DNA of 64,000 bases from Eikenella exigua. Its GTDB lineage: Bacteria; Pseudomonadota; Gammaproteobacteria; Burkholderiales; Neisseriaceae. Below the pieces are notes generated by a model. It was given only the letters and a program-made list of their open reading frames with translations, did no database searches and was not told the origin of the DNA. A program made the translations under genes and the position numbers. Location: assembly GCF_008805035.1 (NCBI RefSeq), contig NZ_CP038018.1:1798001-1862000 (forward strand), in the 5' to 3' direction. This document shows, in pieces, positions 8,581 through 15,706 of this stretch (positions are counted from its first letter, which is position 1; every line of letters starts with the position of its first letter).

Positions 8581-9762
8581 TCAACCCGCCGCGCGTTTTT
8601 CCAGCACGGCCACGCCGGGCAGTTGTTTGCCTTCCAGGAACTCCAAGAACGCGCCGCCGCCGGTGGAGATATAGCTGATTTTGTCGGCGATACCGAATTT
8701 GGCAATGGCGGCCAAGGTGTCGCCGCCGCCAGCGATGGAGAAGGCGCGGCTCTCGGCAATGGCTTCAGCCATCACGCGCGTACCTTCGGCGAAACGGTCG
8801 AACTCGAACACGCCCACCGGGCCGTTCCACACAATCGTGCCGGCTTCGCGCAGCAGCGCGGCAAGCGAAGCAGCAGACTGCGGGCCGATGTCGAGAATCA
8901 TGTCGTCTGCAGCCACGTCGGCCACGGCTTTGGTTTCGGCATCGGCATCGGCGGCAAAGGCTTTGGCGCACACCACGTCTTGCGGCAGCGGCACGGCGCC
9001 GTCTTTGGCTGCCATTTTTTCGGCCACGGCGCGGGCTTCGGCTGCCAAGTCGGATTCGGCCAACGAGTTGCCGATGGGCTGCCCGGCGGCGAGCAGGAAG
9101 GTGTTGGCGATGCCGCCGCCCACGATCAGTTGGTCCACTTTATCGGCCAGGCTGTTGAGGATGGTGAGTTTGGTGGACACTTTGCTGCCGGCCACAATCG
9201 CCACCAGCGGGCGGGCGGGGTTTTTCAGTGCCTTACCCAGCGCGTCCAATTCGGCAGCTAGCAAAATGCCGGCACAGGCAGCGGGTGCGGCTTCGGCCAC
9301 GGCCACCAGCGAGGCTTCGGCGCGGTGCGCGGTGCCGAAGGCATCGTTCACATAAATATCACACAACGCGGCGTAGGCCTGGCCGAGCTCAGCATTGTTT
9401 TTCTTCTCGCCTTTGTTCACGCGCACGTTTTGCAGCATCACCACTTCGCCTGGCTGCGGGCGCGGCGGGTTTTGCTGCCAATCGCTGCTCACGGGCACGG
9501 TGAGGCCGAGCAGGCTGCCCAGATGCGCGGCCACGGGCGCGAGGTCGTCTTCGGGCTTGAATTCGCCCTCGGTGGGACGGCCGAGGTGGCTCATCAGGAT
9601 AACGGCAGCGCCGTTTTCCAGACAGTAGCGCACGGAGGCGAGCGAAGCGCGGATGCGGGTATCGTCGCCAATTTTACCGTCTTTAATCGGCACGTTCAGG
9701 TCGGCACGGATCAGCACGGTTTTGCCGCGCACGTTTTGTTCGGTGAGTTTAAGGAAGGACAT
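8581..9762 (-). CDS. pgk: Phosphoglycerate kinase
   Basis: Glycolytic kinase moving phosphate from 1,3-bisphosphoglycerate to ADP. The protein has 393 residues, the normal bacterial length. Substrate-binding RADLNVP, MSHLGRPTEGE and the arginine-bearing EASLVAVAEA region are in the N-domain; VAGSKVSTKLTILNSLADKVD forms the hinge-side motif; the C-domain has WNGPVGVFEFDRFAEGT and the nucleotide loop IAGGGDTLAAI. Monocistronic, with a terminator shared with gluQ. Confidence 0.97.
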   Translation of the reverse strand: MSFLKLTEQNVRGKTVLIRADLNVPIKDGKIGDDTRIRASLASVRYCLENGAAVILMSHLGRPTEGEFKPEDDLAPVAAHLGSLLGLTVPVSSDWQQNPPRPQPGEVVMLQNVRVNKGEKKNNAELGQAYAALCDIYVNDAFGTAHRAEASLVAVAEAAPAACAGILLAAELDALGKALKNPARPLVAIVAGSKVSTKLTILNSLADKVDQLIVGGGIANTFLLAAGQPIGNSLAESDLAAEARAVAEKMAAKDGAVPLPQDVVCAKAFAADADAETKAVADVAADDMILDIGPQSAASLAALLREAGTIVWNGPVGVFEFDRFAEGTRVMAEAIAESRAFSIAGGGDTLAAIAKFGIADKISYISTGGGAFLEFLEGKQLPGVAVLEKRAAG

Positions 9763-9925
9763 AGTTATCTCTTTTGGTTTCAGTTATTTGGTTGGGAAAA
9801 TCGGGCAGCTGTGCCAGCTGCATAAAACGCTGCCATTATCTTATAAACGGTTGGGCGGCGCAAACGGGCGAAATGGGGCAGTTTGGTTTTCAGGTAGCCT
9901 TTTCCAATCCTCCCGTTCTAGTAAA

Positions 9926-9949
9926 AAAGCAGGCTTTGCAGCCTGCTTT
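9926..9949 (-). terminator. Terminator of hpf
   Basis: Hairpin AAAGCAGGCT - TTGC - AGCCTGCTTT flanked by A-rich sequence on the left (T-run on the minus strand), 29 bases past the hpf stop. Confidence 0.85.
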
Positions 9950-9977
9950 ATCTATGCCCTATCGGGCGGTTCAAAGC

Positions 9978-10298
9978 TTATTCGATGCTCACTTTGCCGC
10001 TGGGTTCGGCGCGGTGCTGCTGTTTTTTCTCTTTATGTTTGAGTACGGCGCGGTCGAGTTTGTCTACCAAGAGGTCGATGGCAGCATACATGTCTTTGTC
10101 GGTTTGGTCGAGGTGCAGGTCTTTGCCGGCCATATGCCAATCCACTTCTGCTTTCTGCACCAGTTTGTCCACCGACAGGGTAACGGTGGCGGAAATCACG
10201 TTGTCGCTGTGGCGGACGATGCGCTCGAGTTTACCGTTGATATAGCCTCTCAGAGCATCGGTCACTTCGATGTTGATTCCGTTGATTTTCAGGTTCAT
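9978..10298 (-). CDS. hpf: Ribosome hibernation promoting factor, short form
   Basis: Binds the 30S decoding region in stationary phase and silences ribosomes. The 106-residue protein starts MNLKINGINIEVTDALRGYI and keeps the HPF/YfiA fold pattern (KLERIVRHSDNVISATVTLS, then LHLDQTDKDMYAAIDLLVDKLDRAV). It lacks the long C-terminal dimerisation domain, so it is the short type. It follows rpoN by 43 bases on the same strand, the usual gamma/beta-proteobacterial neighbourhood lptB-rpoN-hpf. Confidence 0.93.
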   Translation of the reverse strand: MNLKINGINIEVTDALRGYINGKLERIVRHSDNVISATVTLSVDKLVQKAEVDWHMAGKDLHLDQTDKDMYAAIDLLVDKLDRAVLKHKEKKQQHRAEPSGKVSIE

Positions 10299-10341
10299 AG
10301 CTCACTCCTTTACAGGTGGGTTGGCTGCGCGCGGCGGCAAG

Positions 10342-11712
10342 CTAGGCTTTCTGCTTGCGTTGGTGCGCAGGCGGGAAATTGAGTTCTTCGCGATATTTGG
10401 CCACAGTGCGCCTGGCGAGTATGATACCTTGCAGAGCGAGCCTCTCGGACATGGCTTGGTCGGAGAGCGGCTTGCGTTTGTCTTCGGCGGCAATCAGGCT
10501 TTCGATAAGGGCTTTTACTGCGTTGGCGCTGATGCCGTCGCTGTCTTCTTCGCTGCTGTAGGCGGCTGCCTGGCTGAAAAAATAGCGTAGCGGAAATACG
10601 CCTTGCGGGCAAGCCAAATATTTTTGGTTTACGGCGCGGGACACAGTGCTTTCGGCCAGGCCGAGGTTGGCGGCGGTTTCTTTAATGGTGAGTGGCACGA
10701 GACCGATGGCGCCGAAAGAGAAGAAGTCGGCCTGACGCTCCAAAATGGTTTCGGCCAGCCGCAACACAGTGCTTTTGCGCTGCTCCAGCGAGCTTAGCAA
10801 TACTTTAGCCTCATTGAGCTTTTGTTTCAACTCCGGCGCTTCACTGCCATATTCGGCGAGCAGGTCGGAATATTCCTGATTGAGCTGCACCTGCGGCCAG
10901 GCCTGGCGGTACATGCCCACCGTCCATTTGCCGGTTTCGGGATCGGGGCGGATCCATACGTCGGGATCGACGTATTCGGTGTGGCCGGAACCGGAAAGGC
11001 CGTAGGCGGGGAAGGGGTTGAGGGAGGCGACGAGGGCTTGGGCGGCTTCGATGGTGGCGGCGCTGTATTGGGGGAATTTTTTGCGCACTTGCGGCGGCAG
11101 GCTGCTTTTGACGATGTCGGGCAGGAAGTGTTTCACCAGCTGCACGGCGCAGAATACAGTGTCGTCCGGCTGCTGCCGCGCCAGCTGGAGCAATAATGAT
11201 TCGCCCAAATCGCGCGCACCCACGCCGGCGGGATCGAACTGCTGCAGATGGCGCAGGGCTTCGGCCATGTCGTCCTCATCGAGCATCCATTCCAGCGGAG
11301 AGTTTTCCACGATGTCGGTGAGGCTGTCATTCAGGTAGCCTTGGTCATCGAGATAATCGATCAGCAAATGCACGCGGGCCGCTTGGTTTTCGTCTAGCGG
11401 GTGTTCGCACACCTGCTCGTGCAGCATGCGGGAGAAATCGGCTTCGTCGGCCACGGTTTCCCACACGTCGCTCTCTTCCATGCTGTTGGTTTTGCGGGTA
11501 ACCGGTATGGCGGCGGAATAATGGGGTTCGGGCTCGCCGCTGTAGGCCGGGTCGTGTTCTGGTCGTTCGAGCAGGGGGTTGTCGGCCAGCCAGCTTTCCA
11601 CTTCTTCGGCTAATTCCAGCGACGACATATGCAAAATGCGCAATGATTGCTGCTGCTTCTGATTGAGCTGCTGGGTTTGGCGCAGTTTGAGTTTGACGGA
11701 TTGCTGGGTCAT
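10342..11712 (-). CDS. rpoN: RNA polymerase sigma-54 factor
   Basis: Directs polymerase to -24/-12 promoters and needs an AAA+ activator. The 456-residue protein looks intact: the Gln/Leu-rich activator-contact region I (KLRQTQQLNQKQQQSLRILHMSS), an acidic linker, the core-binding domain, the HTH (TIKETAANLGLAESTVSRAV) and the RpoN box ARRTVAKYREEL near the C-terminus. Pathogenic Neisseria carry a defective rpoN remnant, so the intact gene separates this organism from them. One in-frame DUS encodes QGYLNDS near 11330. It is 18 bases downstream of lptB. Confidence 0.95.
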   Translation of the reverse strand: MTQQSVKLKLRQTQQLNQKQQQSLRILHMSSLELAEEVESWLADNPLLERPEHDPAYSGEPEPHYSAAIPVTRKTNSMEESDVWETVADEADFSRMLHEQVCEHPLDENQAARVHLLIDYLDDQGYLNDSLTDIVENSPLEWMLDEDDMAEALRHLQQFDPAGVGARDLGESLLLQLARQQPDDTVFCAVQLVKHFLPDIVKSSLPPQVRKKFPQYSAATIEAAQALVASLNPFPAYGLSGSGHTEYVDPDVWIRPDPETGKWTVGMYRQAWPQVQLNQEYSDLLAEYGSEAPELKQKLNEAKVLLSSLEQRKSTVLRLAETILERQADFFSFGAIGLVPLTIKETAANLGLAESTVSRAVNQKYLACPQGVFPLRYFFSQAAAYSSEEDSDGISANAVKALIESLIAAEDKRKPLSDQAMSERLALQGIILARRTVAKYREELNFPPAHQRKQKA

Positions 11713-11730
11713 TTGAGGCTACCTGAAACC

Positions 11731-12465
11731 TTAGTAATCGAAGTTTTCGCCCAAATACACGGCACGTACTTCTTCGTTGCCCACCAATTCTTCGGGGCGG
11801 CCGCTGGCCAGCACGGCGCCGTTGTTGATGATATAGGCCCGATCGCAGATGCGCAGGGTTTCGCGCACGTTGTGGTCGGTAATCAGCACGCCGATGCCGC
11901 GCTGTTTGAGGAAGTTGATGATGTTTTGAATGTCGATAACGGCAATCGGATCGACGCCGGCGAAGGGTTCGTCCAACAGGATGAAACGCGGGCTCATGGC
12001 CAGCACACGGGCGATTTCCACGCGGCGCCGTTCGCCGCCGGAGAGGGCGGGGGCGGGGCTTTGCCGCAAGTGGGTAATGTTCAGGTCGGCCAGCAGGTCG
12101 TTGAGGCGCGATTCGATGGTATGGCGGTCGGTTTCATGCAATTGCAGGATGGCGCGGATGTTTTCTTCTACCGTCATCTTGCGGAAAATTGAGGCTTCCT
12201 GCGGCAGATAGCCCAGGCCTAAGCGGGCGCGCTGATACACGGTCATGTGGCGCAGCTCGTGCTCGTCTAGCCGGATGATGCCGTGATCGGCAGCCACCAG
12301 GCCGACAATCATATAAAAGCTGGTGGTTTTGCCCGCGCCATTGGGGCCGAGCAGGCCGACTACTTCGCCGCTTTCGATATCGAGCGAGAAATCCTGCACC
12401 ACTTGGCGCTGTTTGAAGCTTTTGCGCAGCTGTTTAACGCTGAGGCGGCTGTGCGGTGTGGTCAT
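11731..12465 (-). CDS. lptB: LPS export ABC transporter ATP-binding protein
   Basis: ATPase of the LptB2FG extractor that pulls LPS out of the inner membrane. The protein has 244 residues with Walker A GPNGAGKTTSF, the Q-loop region GLGYLPQEASIFRKM, signature LSGGERRRVEIARVL and Walker B FILLDEPFAGVDPIA. It belongs to one same-strand series with kdsC, lptC and lptA upstream (two small genes intervene) and rpoN-hpf downstream. Confidence 0.96.
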   Translation of the reverse strand: MTTPHSRLSVKQLRKSFKQRQVVQDFSLDIESGEVVGLLGPNGAGKTTSFYMIVGLVAADHGIIRLDEHELRHMTVYQRARLGLGYLPQEASIFRKMTVEENIRAILQLHETDRHTIESRLNDLLADLNITHLRQSPAPALSGGERRRVEIARVLAMSPRFILLDEPFAGVDPIAVIDIQNIINFLKQRGIGVLITDHNVRETLRICDRAYIINNGAVLASGRPEELVGNEEVRAVYLGENFDY

Positions 12466-12545
12466 GGTTTGGTTTTCCCTTGTGTTTGTTGGGTATCACG
12501 AGCAGCGCTGAGGCTACCTGAAAAATAGGGCTGCCATACGCGGTT

Positions 12546-12902
12546 TCAATGTGCGGCAGGGTTTTGCAGCTGCATCATTTGGTCGCGCTGCACCTGCAAC
12601 ACGCCCGGTACGCGTTCCAGGCGATGGATGGCCTGCGCCATCTCCTGCGGCGGCGGGATGCGGGCGGCAATGCCGTTGATGTTTGTATAACGGTACACCA
12701 GCTCGGCCTGCATTTCGCGCACGGCCTGAAGCAGCGGCTCCGCGCCGACAGCGGGGTCGTATAACACAATCAGCACGCGGTCGGCAGCTTGCTGTTCCGG
12801 CTGGGCGCCGGACATGCTTGGTGTGGCAATGGCTGCAGGCTGCGGGGCGGCGCAAGCGATCAGCATGGCTAGGCAGGCTAAGAGGAAGACGCGGATATTC
12901 AT
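12546..12902 (-). CDS. Lipoprotein with inhibitor-I9-like (subtilisin propeptide) fold
   Basis: A 118-residue predicted lipoprotein. A hydrophobic signal is followed by the lipobox LIAC (Cys17). After a low-complexity linker, residues 42-112 read like a subtilase propeptide/I9 inhibitor: VLIVLYDP as first strand, a helix, YTNINGIAARIPP, a second helix, then VPGVLQVQRDQM. Free-standing I9 proteins act as protease inhibitors or chaperones. No subtilase is encoded in the window, so a partner is unknown. It sits inside the LPS-export gene series, between yjbR and lptB. The family assignment comes from pattern reading and is moderate. Confidence 0.55.
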   Translation of the reverse strand: MNIRVFLLACLAMLIACAAPQPAAIATPSMSGAQPEQQAADRVLIVLYDPAVGAEPLLQAVREMQAELVYRYTNINGIAARIPPPQEMAQAIHRLERVPGVLQVQRDQMMQLQNPAAH

Positions 12903-12920
12903 GCTTGCTTGGTTTTCGGT

Positions 12921-13068
12921 TTCAGGTAGCCTGTGCGGTGTGGGGCTACCTGAACATCTTGTTCAGCGATGCAAAAGGTGTTTTATTTTTTCAGGTAGCC
13001 TCAAATGCGGGCTGCCTGAAACCGTTTGAGGCTACCTGAAACTGGTATTGCAGGCTTTCAGGTAGCCT
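12921..13068. repeat. Cluster of six DNA uptake sequences
   Basis: Six uptake sequences lie in 148 bases: inverted at 12921, 12990 and 13057; forward at 12943, 13009 and 13029. The copy at 13009 (GGGCTGCCTGAA) has the Simonsiella-type core. Several pairs could form alternative hairpins between yjbR and the lipoprotein gene. Confidence 0.8.
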
Positions 13069-13438
13069 GTTTCCTGATCTTGGCTTTGCCCTGCGTGAGG
13101 CGGAAGCTGTCGTCAATCAGTTGGCGAATCAGCACGTCGTCGGCCTGTTCCAATTCGATGCTCAGCCAGTGTTCTTTGCTCATGTGGTAGGCAGGCAGGA
13201 TACCGGCTTGGGCGCGCATGGCACCGATGTGTTCGGGGCGGCATTTCACATTGAGCAGGGGCACGGTGCGGCCGGGGGCGCGCCCGAGCTTTTCCGCCGG
13301 CACGGGCAGATACACGCCAAACCATTTGCGGCTGCCGCTGTGGCGGAATACGGCGTATCCGGGGAAGCGGGAAAAGGGATGGTCGGGCGCGGCGCGGTAG
13401 CGTTCGGCCATTTCGGCAAACAGGGTTTCGGCCTTCAT
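13058..13438 (-). CDS. MmcQ/YjbR-family protein
   Basis: A 126-residue protein of the MmcQ/YjbR fold (double-wing DNA-binding-like), function not established. Recognised from KWFGVYLPVP, the central NVKCRPEHIGAMR and the ending segment MSKEHWLSIELEQADDVLIR with LIDDSFRLTQGK. The stop codon and the last residues QAT are formed by an eikDUS (CAGGCTACCTGA), so the C-terminal end is set by the repeat. It lies 10 bases after lptA on the same strand. Confidence 0.75.
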   Translation of the reverse strand: MKAETLFAEMAERYRAAPDHPFSRFPGYAVFRHSGSRKWFGVYLPVPAEKLGRAPGRTVPLLNVKCRPEHIGAMRAQAGILPAYHMSKEHWLSIELEQADDVLIRQLIDDSFRLTQGKAKIRKQAT

Positions 13439-13448
13439 CCCGCCTCCC

Positions 13449-13967
13449 TTATTTCTGCTGCGGCTGGATGGTGATGCTCACGCGGCCTTTGTTGGCGTTG
13501 CTGCGGCTGCCGCCCAGCACAGTATAAACTTCGGTGCGGGTATTGTAGGTAATGGTATCGCCGCTGGCCCGGTCGCCGCCGCGTTCGAGCTTGGCGCCGC
13601 CGCTGAGTTTCACAATGCCGGTGGCGGATTGGTATTCCACGCGGGCAGCCAGGCCTTTCACAGTGCCTTGGCGGTCGAGCTGCTGGCCGAAGTGTACGGG
13701 GCTGCCGGAGGCGGTCATGGTTTGCGCACCGTCGGCGGCTTTCACCACGCGCACTTTGGCGGCACGGATATACATGGTGCCCTGCTGGATAACCACGTTG
13801 CCAGAAAATTCGGTGCTGCGGTTGCCTTGGTCGAGCGAGCCTTGGTCGGCTTCGATTTGGATGGGCTGGTTGCGGTCGGAGGTGAGCGCAGAAGCCGTGG
13901 CGGGCAGCAGCAAGGCAGCAGCAAGAAGGAGGGCGCGGGCGGGTTTAATCTTGTTGTTTGGGGTCAT
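13449..13967 (-). CDS. lptA: LPS transport periplasmic protein LptA
   Basis: Forms the periplasmic beta-jellyroll bridge that carries LPS from LptC to LptD. The protein has 172 residues with a signal peptide (ALLLAAALLLPATASA) and the OstA-type core: QPIQIEADQGSLDQ, TEFSGNVVIQQGTMYI, then the repeated strands VKLSGGAKLERGGD and SGDTITYNTRTEVYTVLGG. It overlaps the end of lptC by 23 bases, pointing to translational coupling. It lies in the kdsC-lptC-lptA order usual for proteobacteria. Confidence 0.93.
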   Translation of the reverse strand: MTPNNKIKPARALLLAAALLLPATASALTSDRNQPIQIEADQGSLDQGNRSTEFSGNVVIQQGTMYIRAAKVRVVKAADGAQTMTASGSPVHFGQQLDRQGTVKGLAARVEYQSATGIVKLSGGAKLERGGDRASGDTITYNTRTEVYTVLGGSRSNANKGRVSITIQPQQK

Positions 13968-14526
13968 AAATCACGGCCTTAATGCGGGAGGAGAGGTTAA
14001 GCAATCCTTGTTTGTGGTTGTAGGTCATACCTTGGGCGGTGCCGTGGGAGGCGCCGTATTGATAGTTCACCAAATCTTGGGTGTGGGCGGTTTGGGTTTG
14101 GGTGTTGACGGTGAGGCTGTCGGTTTCGAGGCGGCCGGCAGGCTGACCGTTCATAGCGGGTTTGTCAAACACCACGTTTTTCTCAAATACTACTTGGTTT
14201 TCGCCGCCGATATAGTGTGCCTGATCGGCGGTGATGCGGTACACCATCTGCCCGCCTTGCGAAAACATCACGTTGGGTTCGGCCAAATAGCCGTCTTGGC
14301 GGTTGGGAAACTGCCAAGCGCGGGTGGCGGTGAGCTGCTGGGCCAGGCTGCCGTCGGCGGCAAAGCGGCGGCCTCGGATGCCGAAAATCTGGTATTGCGG
14401 CTCGTGCGGATCGAGCGGGGTTTCTTCGGTTTCAAGCTGGCTGATGCGGTCGAGCCAGAAGCTCACGCCGCCGAGCGCGAGTGCCAACACCAGCGGAAAC
14501 CACCAGCCGCCGAATCGTTTAATCAT
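13945..14526 (-). CDS. lptC: LPS export protein LptC
   Basis: Bitopic inner-membrane protein linking the LptBFG extractor to LptA. I use the ATG at 14526, which overlaps the kdsC stop as ATGA, giving 193 residues (family about 190). The N-terminal membrane anchor WWFPLVLALALGGVSFWL is followed by a periplasmic LptC/OstA-like domain (YQIFGIRGRRFAADGS, VVFEKNVVFDKPA, LTVNTQTQTAHTQDLV). An upstream extension to 14652 would lie wholly inside kdsC and is rejected. Confidence 0.93.
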   Translation of the reverse strand: MIKRFGGWWFPLVLALALGGVSFWLDRISQLETEETPLDPHEPQYQIFGIRGRRFAADGSLAQQLTATRAWQFPNRQDGYLAEPNVMFSQGGQMVYRITADQAHYIGGENQVVFEKNVVFDKPAMNGQPAGRLETDSLTVNTQTQTAHTQDLVNYQYGASHGTAQGMTYNHKQGLLNLSSRIKAVIYDPKQQD

Positions 14527-15071
14527 TCTGTGTATTGCTCCCAAGCGGTTTTCAGGTAGCCTTTGGCCTGCATGATGACTTCGCACAATTCGCGCACGGC
14601 GCCGGCGCCGGCCGGGCGGCGGGTGATGTAGGCAGCGTGTTGCAATACCCATTCGTGCGCTTCAGGCACAGCCGCGGGCAGGCCGCAGCGCACCATCACG
14701 GGCAAATCCACCACGTCGTCGCCGATGTAGGCGCATTCGTGTTCGGCCACGCCGGCGGTTTCGCGCAGTTCGGCGTAGGCGGCGCGTTTGTCGCTGATGC
14801 CTTTGAAGTAGTGATGGATGCCGAGCTGTTTGGCGCGCACGGCCACAGAAGGGGCGTCGCGGCCGGTGATGATGGCGGTTTGTACGCCGCATTGGTGCAG
14901 CATTTTGATGCCGTGCCCGTCGAGCGTGTGGAAGGCCTTGATTTCTTCACCATTGTCGCGGATGAAGATGCGGCCGTCGGTGAGCACGCCGTCCACGTCC
15001 ATAATCAGCAGTTTGATTTCGGCGGCGCGGCGGCGCAGGTATTCAGGCAGTTCAGGCAGAATAGGGCTCAT
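14523..15071 (-). CDS. kdsC: KDO 8-phosphate phosphatase
   Basis: HAD-family phosphatase that releases KDO for LPS core synthesis. The 182-residue protein has the catalytic Asp pair in LLIMDVDGVLTDG and the metal-binding CAYIGDDVVDLPVM. It heads the same-strand series leading to lptC and lptA. No kdsD lies upstream; a 635-base gap separates it from putP on the other strand. Confidence 0.95.
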   Translation of the reverse strand: MSPILPELPEYLRRRAAEIKLLIMDVDGVLTDGRIFIRDNGEEIKAFHTLDGHGIKMLHQCGVQTAIITGRDAPSVAVRAKQLGIHHYFKGISDKRAAYAELRETAGVAEHECAYIGDDVVDLPVMVRCGLPAAVPEAHEWVLQHAAYITRRPAGAGAVRELCEVIMQAKGYLKTAWEQYTE

Positions 15072-15164
15072 GCGGGCAATCTCAATTTCGAATTAGACCC
15101 ATGATAACATGCTCTAGCACGGGCACAAACCCGTTCGGCATGGTTTTTGCTTGGCGGGGCAGGG

Positions 15165-15208
15165 GAGAGGCTACCTGAAAACGTAAAACAGTTTTCAGGT
15201 AGCCTCTC
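15165..15208. repeat. Perfect 18-base inverted repeat carrying eikDUS
   Basis: GAGAGGCTACCTGAAAAC at 15165 and its exact inverse at 15191-15208. It lies between the divergent starts of kdsC and putP, so it does not end a recognisable gene. It may mark the end of a lost gene or act only in DNA uptake. Confidence 0.6.
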
Positions 15209-15429
15209 CGGGTTTACATTTTGCCTGTGCGGTTTGTTTCGATGGCAAGTTTTGCGCCTCATCAAAGCTCGCGCTTTAGCCTCGCAGAAACCACTAGCCT
15301 TGGCTTAGCCAAGACATCGTTTAAGCTCCTGGAACTGCGCTTTCAGGTAGCCTTTATATATCGCGCCGTCGGGGGGCTAGTCCTGACGGTATCTTTGCCA
15401 AACAGGCATTATTTTCACAATAAGGCCGG

Positions 15430-15471
15430 ACTAGCTCTCTCTGATCAAGCTAACTCAAGGGAGCTTTTTTC
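15430..15471 (+). terminator. Weak terminator-like hairpin upstream of the LPTYPNITA mini-ORF
   Basis: AGCTCTC near 15431 can pair (with one G-U) with GGGAGCT near 15459, followed by six Ts. The loop is long, so this is weak. The same GGGAG could serve as ribosome site for the ORF at 15472. Confidence 0.3.
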
Positions 15472-15549
15472 ATGTCTTATCAACTTCCAACCTATCCTAA
15501 TATCACCGCCTACTTAGGCCAGCAATCAGGCGATCTTTCTCATTCTTAA
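15472..15549 (+). CDS. 25-residue ORF resembling the start of a prophage gene
   Basis: ATG at 15472 opens MSYQLPTYPNITAYLGQQ and stops at 15549. Nine residues, LPTYPNITA, are identical to residues 5-13 of the 93-residue prophage protein at 55266-55547. The matching codons differ mainly at third positions (CCA/CCC, CCT/CCC, ACC/ACG, CTT/TTA). This suggests shared coding ancestry followed by truncation, though expression is unproven. A GGGAG stands upstream. The remainder of the kdsC-putP gap shows no other gene. Confidence 0.45.
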   Translation: MSYQLPTYPNITAYLGQQSGDLSHS

Positions 15550-15706
15550 ATTGCATTTATCCTACTTTCCTATTGCAAGTTTTTTATACATATTGACTGC
15601 TTTTGTTGTTTCCCAGTATAAGCGAAACCAAGCCGCTTACTTTTGCAACAGGCAGCCACATCTCAAGTTGCCTCGGGAAATTAAAGAAAATAACAAGGAG
15701 CAGCTC

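Noticed and set aside
690..13068. Regular short repeats suggestive of a CRISPR array
   Set aside because: The repeats are 12-base uptake sequences scattered in both orientations with irregular spacing; no cas gene is present.
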